Assembly: GCA_964612555.1 (NCBI GenBank)
Contig: CAZTBW010000001.1
Location: 124,001-188,000 of the forward strand
Length of the DNA stretch: 64,000 nucleotides
From: DAOLCO01 sp964612555
GTDB taxonomy: Bacteria; Bdellovibrionota_C; UBA2361; SZUA-149; DAOLCO01
Reading direction: 5' to 3'
Shown here: positions 8,997-17,403 of the stretch, piece by piece
Layout: each line of letters opens with the position of its first letter
Numbering within the stretch: the stretch's first letter is position 1
Program-made: the position numbers and the translations under genes
The notes under the pieces: model-generated
What the model saw: only the letters and a program-made list of their open reading frames with translations
Told to the model about the DNA's origin: nothing
The model's database searches: none

Positions 8997-10370
8997 ATGC
9001 AGGCAGTAGCGCAAAACATTAAACCCGAAAGTAAGGTTTCGGTTCTTATCATAGACGATGAGCCATCAATCAGGGATGTTTTAAAAGGGGTTCTTGGTGA
9101 TGAAGGATATGACCCTTGTATTGCAGACTCGGGAGAATCAGGGATTGCCATTTTTAGAGAACAACCGGCTCCCGTGATTTTTCTTGATATGTGGATGCCC
9201 GGAAAAGATGGGATTGAGGTTCTTAGGGAAATCAAGGCAATTTCTCCCCATTCCCAGGTTATTATGATTTCGGGACATGCCACTATCACAAACGCGCTGG
9301 AAGCCATGAAGTGCGGTGCATTTGATTTTGTTGAAAAGCCCTTTACTATTGATACCGTAACCACCACTCTCGAACGTGCGCTTGCCAGGTATAGAAGTCT
9401 TGTGGATGATTCCTTGACTACTCTGGACATCGCTGAGGAGTCTTCCATTCAGCAAGTACTTGATTCAAACACCAAGACGGTATTCACCAAAAAACATCCC
9501 GGATTGTTAACAAAGGTATTGGCAGGAAGAAATGTTGGGCAGAGAACCATAAAGGAAAGTATTGTTCTGTACGGGCAATGTCTTCATTCCGGAGTAAAGA
9601 GTGGTCTTGTGCTTGAGCCGTTACCTAAAGATTCCGGAATTCACTTTTCACATCTTGGTTCATCTTACTCTGTACCTGCTTTTGTCTCGCACGTAGAATC
9701 CACAACGCTTGCTACCACGGTTCGCACACCTGAAGTTACGGCATCGACCATAGAGCATCTAATGGCATGTCTTCATGCGTATAAAATATCTAACCTTCTT
9801 ATCAAGTGTAATGGAGAGGTTCCGATATTTGATGGTTCTTCGAGTGTGTTCTGTGATGCGATTGAATCGGTCGGCTGCGAAGAACAGGGAGGAGAATGGT
9901 TTGAAATAGTACCTTCTGAACCCATTAGCTACACTACTAAAAATGGTTCCGGTAACGAAACTATTACAATAGAGCCGGCAGAGGAACTTACTTTTTCATA
10001 TCATTTGCACTATCCCGAGCCTGTGGGAGAGCAACATGCACACTACACCTATACCGGTCCCGAATCATTTAAAAAGGAAATATCTGCTGCAAGAACATTT
10101 GGTTTTATGAAAGATGTTGAACAGATGCAGCGGCTTGGTCTTGCTGCCGGGGGAAGGTTGAATAATTTTATCCTCATAGGTCCCGAAGGAATCGTAAATA
10201 CTGAACTCAGGTACCCTGATGAGCTTTCCCGCCACAAGATACTCGACGCTATGGGAGACCTTTTTTTAATAGGTAGACCCCTGTGTGCCAAGATTTCTGC
10301 CCGAATGACAGGACATGCTGATAATATATCCGTGCTTCGAGAACTTGGTGCAAAAATCACAGATGTATAA
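8997..10370 (+). CDS. lpxC: Response-regulator receiver domain fused to LpxC deacetylase
   Basis: A 457-residue two-domain protein. Residues 14-125 are a complete NtrC-type receiver: acidic pair D20-D21, phospho-acceptor D64 in FLDMWMPG, S92 and K114 in EKPF. After a linker of about 60 residues, positions 180-457 form a full LpxC. Expected zinc ligands are H254 (TIEHLMA), H413 and D417 (RHKILD), with catalytic H440 (MTGHADN). LpxC removes acetate from UDP-3-O-acyl-GlcNAc, the committed step of lipid A synthesis, and is normally about 300 residues without a receiver. No frameshift or stop separates the halves. AAGGAT precedes the ATG. The gene overlaps murC by eight bases. Phosphorylation control of lipid A synthesis is an inference. 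Confidence 0.93.
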   Translation: MQAVAQNIKPESKVSVLIIDDEPSIRDVLKGVLGDEGYDPCIADSGESGIAIFREQPAPVIFLDMWMPGKDGIEVLREIKAISPHSQVIMISGHATITNALEAMKCGAFDFVEKPFTIDTVTTTLERALARYRSLVDDSLTTLDIAEESSIQQVLDSNTKTVFTKKHPGLLTKVLAGRNVGQRTIKESIVLYGQCLHSGVKSGLVLEPLPKDSGIHFSHLGSSYSVPAFVSHVESTTLATTVRTPEVTASTIEHLMACLHAYKISNLLIKCNGEVPIFDGSSSVFCDAIESVGCEEQGGEWFEIVPSEPISYTTKNGSGNETITIEPAEELTFSYHLHYPEPVGEQHAHYTYTGPESFKKEISAARTFGFMKDVEQMQRLGLAAGGRLNNFILIGPEGIVNTELRYPDELSRHKILDAMGDLFLIGRPLCAKISARMTGHADNISVLRELGAKITDV

Positions 10371-11811
10371 CTTTAATCAAAAAATACACTTTGTCGGTAT
10401 TGGTGGCGTGGGAATGGCTGGTATTGCCGAGGTGCTGATCACTTTGGGATATCGGGTAAGTGGAAGTGATATCAAAAAATCTCCTCTTATAGATCATTTG
10501 CTCTCTCTTGGGGCATCCATAGTTATAGGACATTCTGAAGATATTATTAGTGATGATATAAATGTGGTCGTAATATCTTCTGCGGTAAAAGAAGATAACG
10601 TCGAGTATCAGGAGGCTATAAAGAAATCTATTCCGGTCATTCCCAGAGCTGAAATGCTTGCTGAACTCATGAGAATGAAATACGGGATTGCGATTGCGGG
10701 TTCTCACGGAAAAACCAGTACCACTTCCATGACTTCCAAAATCTTAAAAGATATGGGACTTGACCCTACTGTGATAATTGGAGGAAGAATCCTGTCTCAG
10801 CAAACGGGAGCTTCTTTGGGTTCGGGTCAATATCTGATTGCTGAAGCAGATGAAAGTGATGGCAGTTTTTGCTTACTGAAGCCTGCCATAGCAGTCGTTA
10901 CCAATATAGATTCGGAGCACATGAGCTTCTACAAATCTTTTGGTGCACTTGAAGAGGCATTTCTTCAATTTATGAACAGTGTTCCTTTTTATGGTCTTAC
11001 GATTTACTGTGGTGATGACCCGGTACTCCAGAAATTATCAAGTCGTCTGGTTAGACGTTCTCTCTCATACGGTCTTTCAAACCACAATAATGTCTCAGCC
11101 TGTAATATAGAGTTTGATGGATGGAAATCATCCTATGACCTTATGTTAAACAAAAGTTTTGCGGGAAGGGTAGAGGTTCCACTCCCCGGGCATCACATGA
11201 TATCAAATTCTCTTGCCTCAATTGCCGTGTCTCTTGAGCTTGGCGCGTTTCCCTACGAGTCCATTGCATCACTGAAAAACTTTCCCGGGGTATCGAGAAG
11301 ATCAGAAAAAATTGCCGAAATCAGCGTCTCTGATTCGGGTACTGTTCTTGTTCTTGATGATTATGCGCATCATCCTTCTGAAATAAAAGCGACACTGCGT
11401 GCATTAAAAAATGGAGTAGTACCCGCTCATGACCTTGAAGGTCGCCTGGTGGTGATTTTTCAGCCACATCGTTACAGCCGAACAAAAGAACTTTTTACCG
11501 ACTTTATTACTTCTTTTGCAGATGCTGATCTTGTGTGTATGACTGAAATTTATTCAGCGGGAGAGTCTCCTATTGAGGGAATTTCGTCAGAACTTCTTGC
11601 CTCTTCTATCAAGGATACGGTTGTAGAGTACCTGCCATCCTTTGATGAAGTAAGCCGGGTACTCTCAACTTTTCTTCGTGCGGGAGATGTAGTGGTAACC
11701 ATGGGAGCCGGCAGTATCTCCAAATACGCAAGAGAACTTTCCGAGTTTCTAAAAACTCACTTGCAAGTCGAATTATCTGCCGAGAGATCTGAACATGCGC
11801 GAGTTAATTGA
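10363..11811 (+). CDS. murC: UDP-N-acetylmuramate--L-alanine ligase
   Basis: A 482-residue Mur ligase that adds the first amino acid of the peptidoglycan stem peptide. The N-terminal Rossmann motif HFVGIGGVGMAGIAEVL begins near residue 8. The ATP loop GSHGKTSTT is near residue 113, and the C-terminal DDYAHHPSEI motif is typical of MurC. I choose ATG 10363 because the family begins just before the Rossmann motif. The frame could extend to 10315, but that would lie inside lpxC. The ATG overlaps the lpxC stop (ATGTATAA), indicating coupling. Confidence 0.95.
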   Translation: MYNFNQKIHFVGIGGVGMAGIAEVLITLGYRVSGSDIKKSPLIDHLLSLGASIVIGHSEDIISDDINVVVISSAVKEDNVEYQEAIKKSIPVIPRAEMLAELMRMKYGIAIAGSHGKTSTTSMTSKILKDMGLDPTVIIGGRILSQQTGASLGSGQYLIAEADESDGSFCLLKPAIAVVTNIDSEHMSFYKSFGALEEAFLQFMNSVPFYGLTIYCGDDPVLQKLSSRLVRRSLSYGLSNHNNVSACNIEFDGWKSSYDLMLNKSFAGRVEVPLPGHHMISNSLASIAVSLELGAFPYESIASLKNFPGVSRRSEKIAEISVSDSGTVLVLDDYAHHPSEIKATLRALKNGVVPAHDLEGRLVVIFQPHRYSRTKELFTDFITSFADADLVCMTEIYSAGESPIEGISSELLASSIKDTVVEYLPSFDEVSRVLSTFLRAGDVVVTMGAGSISKYARELSEFLKTHLQVELSAERSEHARVN

Positions 11812-12832
11812 AGAAAGTCTTTCAATTTTCTCTTCCGGACATACCAGAGTTATTACTTCCTTAAAAGGAGAACAGGTTTCAACTTTTGGAATTGGTGGGG
11901 CGCTTTCCTGTCTTTATGAAACTCGCTGGCTTAAGGATTTGATTTTGATTCAGAAGATTCTTTCAGAAAGAAATCTTCTGTCACGCGCTTTAGGTAATGG
12001 CTCTAATATTGTATTTCCTGATGAGGGGGTACTGCATAGTCCGATTGTAAAGTTTCTTCCTCTTAAACATAAAATCATGCTTTTAGAGTCTGATGGTGAG
12101 AGCTGCTCGCTTCTTGATAACGACATTTTATTTACGGATAATGATGATACGACATTCAATGAATTCCTTGCTGATATGTCAGCTTCAAAAGCGAATGGAG
12201 AGAAATATATTTTTAGGTTGCACGCCGGTGCGTCCCTGATGTCTCTTAGTAGGGTATTATCGACTTCGGGTTTTCATGGTCTGGAGTTTGGAGCCGGTAT
12301 CCCCGGTACTATTGGTGGTGCCGTACGTATGAACGCGGGAGCTCATGGAAGTGATATTTCAAATGTTATTGCATGTGTACATTGTCTGGATAAAAACGGG
12401 GAGATTTTATCTTTTATGCGTTCAGAGATTGATTTCTCTTACAGAAAAAACAGTCTTTCGCCAGAGTACTTTATAATCGCGGTGGATGTGAGGCTTGAAC
12501 ACCGTGACCCAGAAGAAGTCCGCTTTTGCCGTGAAGAAGCGCTGAACTACAGAAAGAAAACGCAGCCACTTACCTATCCCTCTGCGGGGTCAGTGTTCAG
12601 GAACCCCGAAGAAAGCGGAAAATCGGCAGGGGAGATTCTGGAACAGCTCGGTTTTAAAGGGAAAAAATGTGGTGGGGTCGGTTTTTCTGATATTCATGCT
12701 AACTGGATTGTGAAGCACGAAAAAAAAGCATTTGCCAGTGAGGTTCTTTCATTAGTAAATAATGCAAGAGAGACCGTACTGAAAGAAAATGGGGTCTCTC
12801 TTCTGCTAGAAATTATATTTTGGGAACCTTAA
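11795..12832 (+). CDS. murB: UDP-N-acetylenolpyruvoylglucosamine reductase
   Basis: A 345-residue FAD enzyme that reduces UDP-GlcNAc-enolpyruvate to UDP-MurNAc. The FAD-binding segment has LGNGSNIVFPD and GFHGLEFGAGIPGTIGGAVRMNAG. The C-terminal domain has YPSAGSVFRNP with the catalytic Ser, DIHANWIVK, and a Glu in LLLEII. About 30 extra residues between the FAD motifs (around 85-125) make it longer than usual. The start overlaps the murC end by 17 bases. It is followed directly by ftsQ; a ddl gene, often in this position, is absent here. Confidence 0.94.
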   Translation: MRELIEESLSIFSSGHTRVITSLKGEQVSTFGIGGALSCLYETRWLKDLILIQKILSERNLLSRALGNGSNIVFPDEGVLHSPIVKFLPLKHKIMLLESDGESCSLLDNDILFTDNDDTTFNEFLADMSASKANGEKYIFRLHAGASLMSLSRVLSTSGFHGLEFGAGIPGTIGGAVRMNAGAHGSDISNVIACVHCLDKNGEILSFMRSEIDFSYRKNSLSPEYFIIAVDVRLEHRDPEEVRFCREEALNYRKKTQPLTYPSAGSVFRNPEESGKSAGEILEQLGFKGKKCGGVGFSDIHANWIVKHEKKAFASEVLSLVNNARETVLKENGVSLLLEIIFWEP

Positions 12833-12837
12833 TTCTG

Positions 12838-13743
12838 ATGCTTAAGACTGCCATTTCAATATTTTTATTTTTAACTTTTATTTTTATCTTTTTGATTTCT
12901 TCTTTTTTCCTGAGAACAGGGTCAAGGGTTTTTGATACTTTTATCTCTAAAAAGTACTCTGAAACTGATTCATCTCTTTCGTATGATATTTTTTCCAAAG
13001 AAGGAGCTCTCACTTTTTATGGAATATTCAAAGATGAAATTTCTCGTGAGTGTAATTTGATTTTTGAAAATGTCTCCTTGTATCGACTGACTCAGATTGA
13101 GGGGTTTAATCGAATAGAAAGTGATTCGGTATTGCAGAATCTTGGGGTTTCCATAGGGGATACATTGTCCCATGGTGAACTTCAGCGGTTAAAAAAACAT
13201 CTTGAGAGTCTGCCATGGATAGAGCACTTTTCTGTTACCTCTACTCTTTTTCCGCACACCACTTTAATTCAGGTACGTGAAGCTCGTCCCTGGCTTGTTG
13301 TTGATATGGAGTCTGAGCAGTGGCTTGTTTCTACAAAAGGGGTCTTGCTTGACCCGCTGACTTCCATAAAGACCCCTCAATTAATTCTTGAGTCAGGTCA
13401 GCTTCCTCGTCTGTACCTGTCCAACCCTTCCCAAAGATCAACATCACAGCTCTCATCTATCAATGAAAGATTGAGATATGCCCTTAAGAGCCTTGAATAT
13501 ATTGACTTGGCGGGTGGTTTTCCTTTTACGTATGAGACCATACATTTGCTTCCTATGGGGGCGCTGCTGGTAGAGCCTGTTGAAGATTTGATGGGATCAA
13601 AAGTTTTTTTCAAGGTTACTTCTCTTGAAGAGGCTAAAGATGCAATTGAACGATACACCAAGGTTATTTACGATATACGAGGAAGAGACGAAAAAGTTAA
13701 AGAAATCGACCTTCGTTTCAGTCAGCAAGTTGTAGTTCGTTAA
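12838..13743 (+). CDS. ftsQ: Cell division protein FtsQ (POTRA domain)
   Basis: A 301-residue bitopic membrane protein. One strong hydrophobic segment of about 25 residues lies at the N-terminus (AISIFLFLTFIFIFLISSFF). It is followed by an outward-facing POTRA-like domain (IEGFNRIESDSVLQNLGV) and the FtsQ beta region with EARPWLVV and STKGVLLDP. It would join the FtsQ-FtsB-FtsL complex that recruits and regulates septal wall synthesis. I prefer ATG 12838, just after the murB stop, over TTG 12820. Similarity is by architecture and position after murC-murB. Its 3' end overlaps convergent coaE by 26 bases. Confidence 0.85.
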   Translation: MLKTAISIFLFLTFIFIFLISSFFLRTGSRVFDTFISKKYSETDSSLSYDIFSKEGALTFYGIFKDEISRECNLIFENVSLYRLTQIEGFNRIESDSVLQNLGVSIGDTLSHGELQRLKKHLESLPWIEHFSVTSTLFPHTTLIQVREARPWLVVDMESEQWLVSTKGVLLDPLTSIKTPQLILESGQLPRLYLSNPSQRSTSQLSSINERLRYALKSLEYIDLAGGFPFTYETIHLLPMGALLVEPVEDLMGSKVFFKVTSLEEAKDAIERYTKVIYDIRGRDEKVKEIDLRFSQQVVVR

Positions 13744-14344
13744 AGAGTGTATTGATTTTACCTTTAAACTCTTCACGACTCCCTGAGTTATCTATGACAA
13801 TATCTGCACGTGCTTTTTTTTCAGAATCAGGGAGCTGATTTTTAAGACGAAGTGTAGCCTGTTCTTCTGTGATATTATCCCGGCTGGTGATTCTCTTAAT
13901 GGCAAGATCATCCGGTATGCTGATATATATTGTTTTTTTAAATTTCAGTTCACGATCAAGATTCTTTTCAAAAAGGAGAGGGCTTTCATAAAAAATCAGT
14001 CTGTTCTTGTCTTTTTCCTGCTCTTCCAAAATCAGCTTTATTGCTTCATCCCGGACCATGGGATGAATGATGGATTCGAGTTTTTTTAATTCATTGGGTT
14101 TACTGAAGACAAGATCATGGAGTTTTCTTGAGTTAAGGGAACGGTCATTATTAAGAAAATCTTCCCCAAAAGTCTCAAGGATTTTTGGATATGCTTTCCC
14201 ACCGGGTTTGGATGCGGCTCTACTGAGGGCATCAAGAGAAACAACAAAGCCTCCAAGTCTATTCAGCTCTTCAACCGCAGTGGACTTACCCGAGCCGGAT
14301 GAGCCCGTAAGACCATAAATTTTTAAAAACAGTTCTTTATACAA
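13718..14344 (-). CDS. coaE: Dephospho-CoA kinase
   Basis: A 208-residue P-loop kinase for the last step of coenzyme A synthesis. Walker A is GLTGSSGSGKST near residue 12. Later landmarks are LVFSKPNELKKLESIIHPMV and FYESPLLFEKNLD, both characteristic of CoaE. It ends in the sequence DNSGSREEFKGKI, the usual terminal helix. Length is typical. It is transcribed against ftsQ and the coding ends overlap by 26 bases, so no bidirectional terminator fits between them. Confidence 0.94.
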   Translation of the reverse strand: MYKELFLKIYGLTGSSGSGKSTAVEELNRLGGFVVSLDALSRAASKPGGKAYPKILETFGEDFLNNDRSLNSRKLHDLVFSKPNELKKLESIIHPMVRDEAIKLILEEQEKDKNRLIFYESPLLFEKNLDRELKFKKTIYISIPDDLAIKRITSRDNITEEQATLRLKNQLPDSEKKARADIVIDNSGSREEFKGKINTLFNELQLAD

Positions 14345-14538
14345 ATAATTAACTAGTTAATTTACCGGGATATCTAAGATTCTTTCCAGAGCCTTTTATT
14401 ATATGTTTTTCTATATTAAAAGGGTATATGTATTAAGTTTAATTGTATATTTGCGATAGTAAAAGTATGTTTCTGGCGGTGTTTGAAAAAAAATGGTGGA
14501 AATTACCAAAAAAGAGTTTATCAGGAGAAGATTTGATC

Positions 14539-15186
14539 ATGAAAGAAATTGATGAAAAAGAGAATGAACATGGTCAGCTCAAAGAGGATGATGCCGCGTG
14601 GGAACCTGATACTGCTACTGAGTATGCTGCCACCGGGTCTTTTCCGGAGTACGGGAGTGTGGACGGTAAGGACTCTGATGAAGCTTCTGCTTTGGAAGAT
14701 GATGAAATGGAAGAAGAGTATCCGGAAGACGTGTTCTCAAATATTTCCGATGAAGACCCTTCGGGTCTACCTGAAGATCCCTTATCTGAAGCCTATGAGC
14801 TTACAACTTCAGAACTTGAGGAAGAAGAGGTTACCAAGGTTAATACTAAAATAAACACTCCAAAAGAGTTTTTTCAAACCGAACTGGTATATCGGTATGA
14901 TGTTCTGGAGCCTTCCGAGAAAGAAGAAATCAAGGGTACCTACCGTATAGAGATCCGTGGAGCAGAAGGTGGGGTGTGGACACTGACCTTTGATAATGAG
15001 GTATCAGTGTCACCGCAAAAGGAAGATGCTGAACTGGTTCTTATGATGCATGCAGATGATTTTGTTTCAGTGGTAAACGGGAAAGTTAATCCTCAGCTGG
15101 CTCTTGCTTCCCGGCGGATAAAAATAAGTGGAAACTCGAAAAGAGCTTCTCTTTTTCAAAATATACTTGCACCACGAGCAGAATAG
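14539..15186 (+). CDS. Acidic protein with C-terminal SCP2-like lipid-binding domain
   Basis: A 215-residue protein. The first 110 residues are very rich in Glu and Asp and look disordered. Residues from about 112 on (EFFQTELVYRYDVL, then GTYRIEIRGAEGG, ADDFVSVVNGKVNPQLALAS, RIKISGN) match an SCP2 sterol-carrier fold, which binds hydrophobic ligands. I choose ATG 14539 because AGGAGAAG lies just upstream; the open frame extends back to 14443 but that leader has no ribosome-binding site. lipA follows 40 bases later on the same strand. Ligand and role are unknown. Confidence 0.78.
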   Translation: MKEIDEKENEHGQLKEDDAAWEPDTATEYAATGSFPEYGSVDGKDSDEASALEDDEMEEEYPEDVFSNISDEDPSGLPEDPLSEAYELTTSELEEEEVTKVNTKINTPKEFFQTELVYRYDVLEPSEKEEIKGTYRIEIRGAEGGVWTLTFDNEVSVSPQKEDAELVLMMHADDFVSVVNGKVNPQLALASRRIKISGNSKRASLFQNILAPRAE

Positions 15187-15226
15187 ATGTTTGGCAGAGT
15201 AGATATCCGGAATATTATAATATCAG

Positions 15227-16159
15227 ATGGAAGCATCTCATAAGGTAGCACGGTTACCGGAATGGCTCAGAAGACCTCCCGGAAGTGCGAATGAAACTAC
15301 CAATTTAAAGAAGATCTTAAGGAAGAGCAGCCTTAATACGGTGTGTGAGGAAGCCCGTTGTCCTAATATCTCCGAATGTTTTTCCCGAGGCACCGCTACT
15401 TTTATGATTCTGGGTGATGTGTGCACGAGAGGTTGCAGATTTTGTTCGGTACAAACCGGAAAGCCTCAAATGTCTGCCGATGATTTCAAACTGGAAGGAG
15501 ATCGCGTTGCGGATGCCGCTATGGCGCTTGGACTTTCTTATGTTGTGATTACCTCTGTTGCTCGTGATGATTTGGCAGATGGTGGTGCCAGTGGATTTGT
15601 CGCAAGTATTTCTGCCGTAAGAGAAAAACTACCACATGCCAAAATTGAAGTTCTCATTCCTGATTTGCGTGGTAACTGGGACGCATTATCGAGTATTTTG
15701 GCTGCATCTCCTGATGTCCTTAATCATAATCTGGAAACCGTACCACGACTGTATCGTAAGGTAAGACCGGGTGCTTCGTATAAGCGCTCTCTTGAGCTTC
15801 TGGAATATTCAAAAACTCACTTTCCAGATATTCTGACAAAAACGGGAATTATGCTTGGTTTGGGTGAAGAGCCTGAAGAGGTGCGCACTCTTCTTTCTGA
15901 TGCCAGGTCGTATCTTGTAGATATTTTTACTGCCGGACAATATATGCGCCCTGCAAAAAAATATTTGCCTGTGTCCAGATATATCCTTCCTGAAGAATTT
16001 CTTGAATATGAATCCTATGCAAAGGGTCTGGGTTTCAGTGCGGTCTATATTGGAGCTCTGGTACGTTCAAGTTACCATGCAGGAGAGGTGCAGCACAGTG
16101 CACGTATCCCAATGAGTACGGCTGAAAGAATAGAGGATGCATCGGCGCAGTCATGTTAG
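15227..16159 (+). CDS. lipA: Lipoyl synthase
   Basis: A 310-residue radical-SAM enzyme that inserts two sulfurs into octanoyl-lipoyl domains. The auxiliary cluster is held by C40, C45 and C51 in CEEARCPNISEC. The radical-SAM cluster is held by C66, C70 and C73 in CTRGCRFC. The conserved RSSYHAGE near the C-terminus supplies the Ser ligand. Length and order of motifs are normal. Its 3' end overlaps the aminotransferase start by seven bases. lipB is not in this window. Confidence 0.97.
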   Translation: MEASHKVARLPEWLRRPPGSANETTNLKKILRKSSLNTVCEEARCPNISECFSRGTATFMILGDVCTRGCRFCSVQTGKPQMSADDFKLEGDRVADAAMALGLSYVVITSVARDDLADGGASGFVASISAVREKLPHAKIEVLIPDLRGNWDALSSILAASPDVLNHNLETVPRLYRKVRPGASYKRSLELLEYSKTHFPDILTKTGIMLGLGEEPEEVRTLLSDARSYLVDIFTAGQYMRPAKKYLPVSRYILPEEFLEYESYAKGLGFSAVYIGALVRSSYHAGEVQHSARIPMSTAERIEDASAQSC

Positions 16160-17400
16160 ATAATTTTCCCAGACTTCTTTCTCTCCCGGCATATTCTCTT
16201 GGTACAATAGCAAGTAGGGTGCATGAACTCAGAAGCCAGGGTCGGGATGTTATTGATTTAAGTCAAATTAATCCTGATTTAGCCCCGCCACAACAGGCTA
16301 TTGATGCTCTTATCCAATCATCCTTATTACCTCATAACCACAGGTATTCATCCAGTATTGGTATTTCAATTCTAAGAAAGGCGTTCAGTAGTTATTATCG
16401 TTCAAGATTTTCAGTTGACCTTAACCCCGATCTGGAGATCGTACTTACTTCAGGTACCAAGGAGGGTTTATCTCATTTACTCCTTGGTAGTGTCTCTCCG
16501 GGTGATACCGCTCTTGTACCGGTTCCTTCATATCCTCTTCATACCGCATCAGTTTGTCTTGCTGATGCGAGTTTTATCGGGGTTCCATTATGGAAATCTT
16601 ATGCTGATATGTCTGCACATAACAGCATTATTACCTCGGAGTATGATTTCTTCTTTTTGGAGCTGGAAAGTCGCTACACTCAAACGTGGCCTCGACCAAA
16701 GCTGCTTATAATTTCCTTTCCTCATAACCCTACTACCACCATCGCCTCAAAGTGTTTTTATGAACGTCTTCTTGAATTTGCCAGAAAATATCAAGTATTT
16801 ATAATCAATGATTTTGCCCATGGTGATTTGTATTTTGACCAGTCAAGATGTGTAAGCCTGCTTTCAGTAGAGGGTGCCAAAGATCATAGTGTTGAGCTTT
16901 ACTCTTTATCTAAAGGGTTTTCACTTCCCGGTTGGAGAATCGGTTGTGCTGCCGGTAGCAGTGAATATATAGCCGCGTTAAAGAAAGTCAAAAGTTATAT
17001 TGATTTTGGTACGTTTCAACCACTTCAGATTGCCGCTTCAAAACTTCTTGAGGAGGAGACGCGGGCTGAGTTCTCAGAAGGTATCATTTATGAAAACTGT
17101 CTCATATATAACTCCAGAAAAGAAGTGCTGCGTGAAGGGCTGGAGCGTCTTGGCTGGAGTGTTCCTGCTATCCACGCAAGTCCCTTTGTCTGGGCAGAGT
17201 TACCTTTGAAATTTCATCATATGTCGGCTGAAAAGTTTTGTGAAAACCTTCTTTCTGAAACTCTTGTTGCCACTTCTCCGGGTACGGGGTTCCATGAAAT
17301 AAGCAGGAATCTGCTTCGCTTTTCCCTGGCACAGGATGATTCACGTCTACATGAGGCAATTTGCAGAATTGAAAGCTTTCAAAACGGTATATCGGGTTAG
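16153..17400 (+). CDS. PLP-dependent class I/II aminotransferase
   Basis: A 415-residue fold-type I aminotransferase. The N-terminal half has LTSGTKEGLSHL and the cofactor-contacting FPHNPTTT. NDFAHGDLYFD supplies the cofactor Asp/Tyr region, and the Schiff-base Lys is in SLSKGFSLPGWRIG. A C-terminal Arg in NLLRFSLA would bind the substrate carboxylate. The pattern fits the AlaA / DapL-like branch, but alanine, aspartate and LL-diaminopimelate substrates cannot be distinguished by eye. It overlaps lipA and is followed by a TPR gene three bases later. Confidence 0.87.
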   Translation: MLDNFPRLLSLPAYSLGTIASRVHELRSQGRDVIDLSQINPDLAPPQQAIDALIQSSLLPHNHRYSSSIGISILRKAFSSYYRSRFSVDLNPDLEIVLTSGTKEGLSHLLLGSVSPGDTALVPVPSYPLHTASVCLADASFIGVPLWKSYADMSAHNSIITSEYDFFFLELESRYTQTWPRPKLLIISFPHNPTTTIASKCFYERLLEFARKYQVFIINDFAHGDLYFDQSRCVSLLSVEGAKDHSVELYSLSKGFSLPGWRIGCAAGSSEYIAALKKVKSYIDFGTFQPLQIAASKLLEEETRAEFSEGIIYENCLIYNSRKEVLREGLERLGWSVPAIHASPFVWAELPLKFHHMSAEKFCENLLSETLVATSPGTGFHEISRNLLRFSLAQDDSRLHEAICRIESFQNGISG

Positions 17401-17403
17401 AGT

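Noticed and set aside
10315..10362. Upstream extension of murC
   Set aside because: It lies entirely within lpxC and would put 16 extra residues before the family's N-terminal Rossmann strand.
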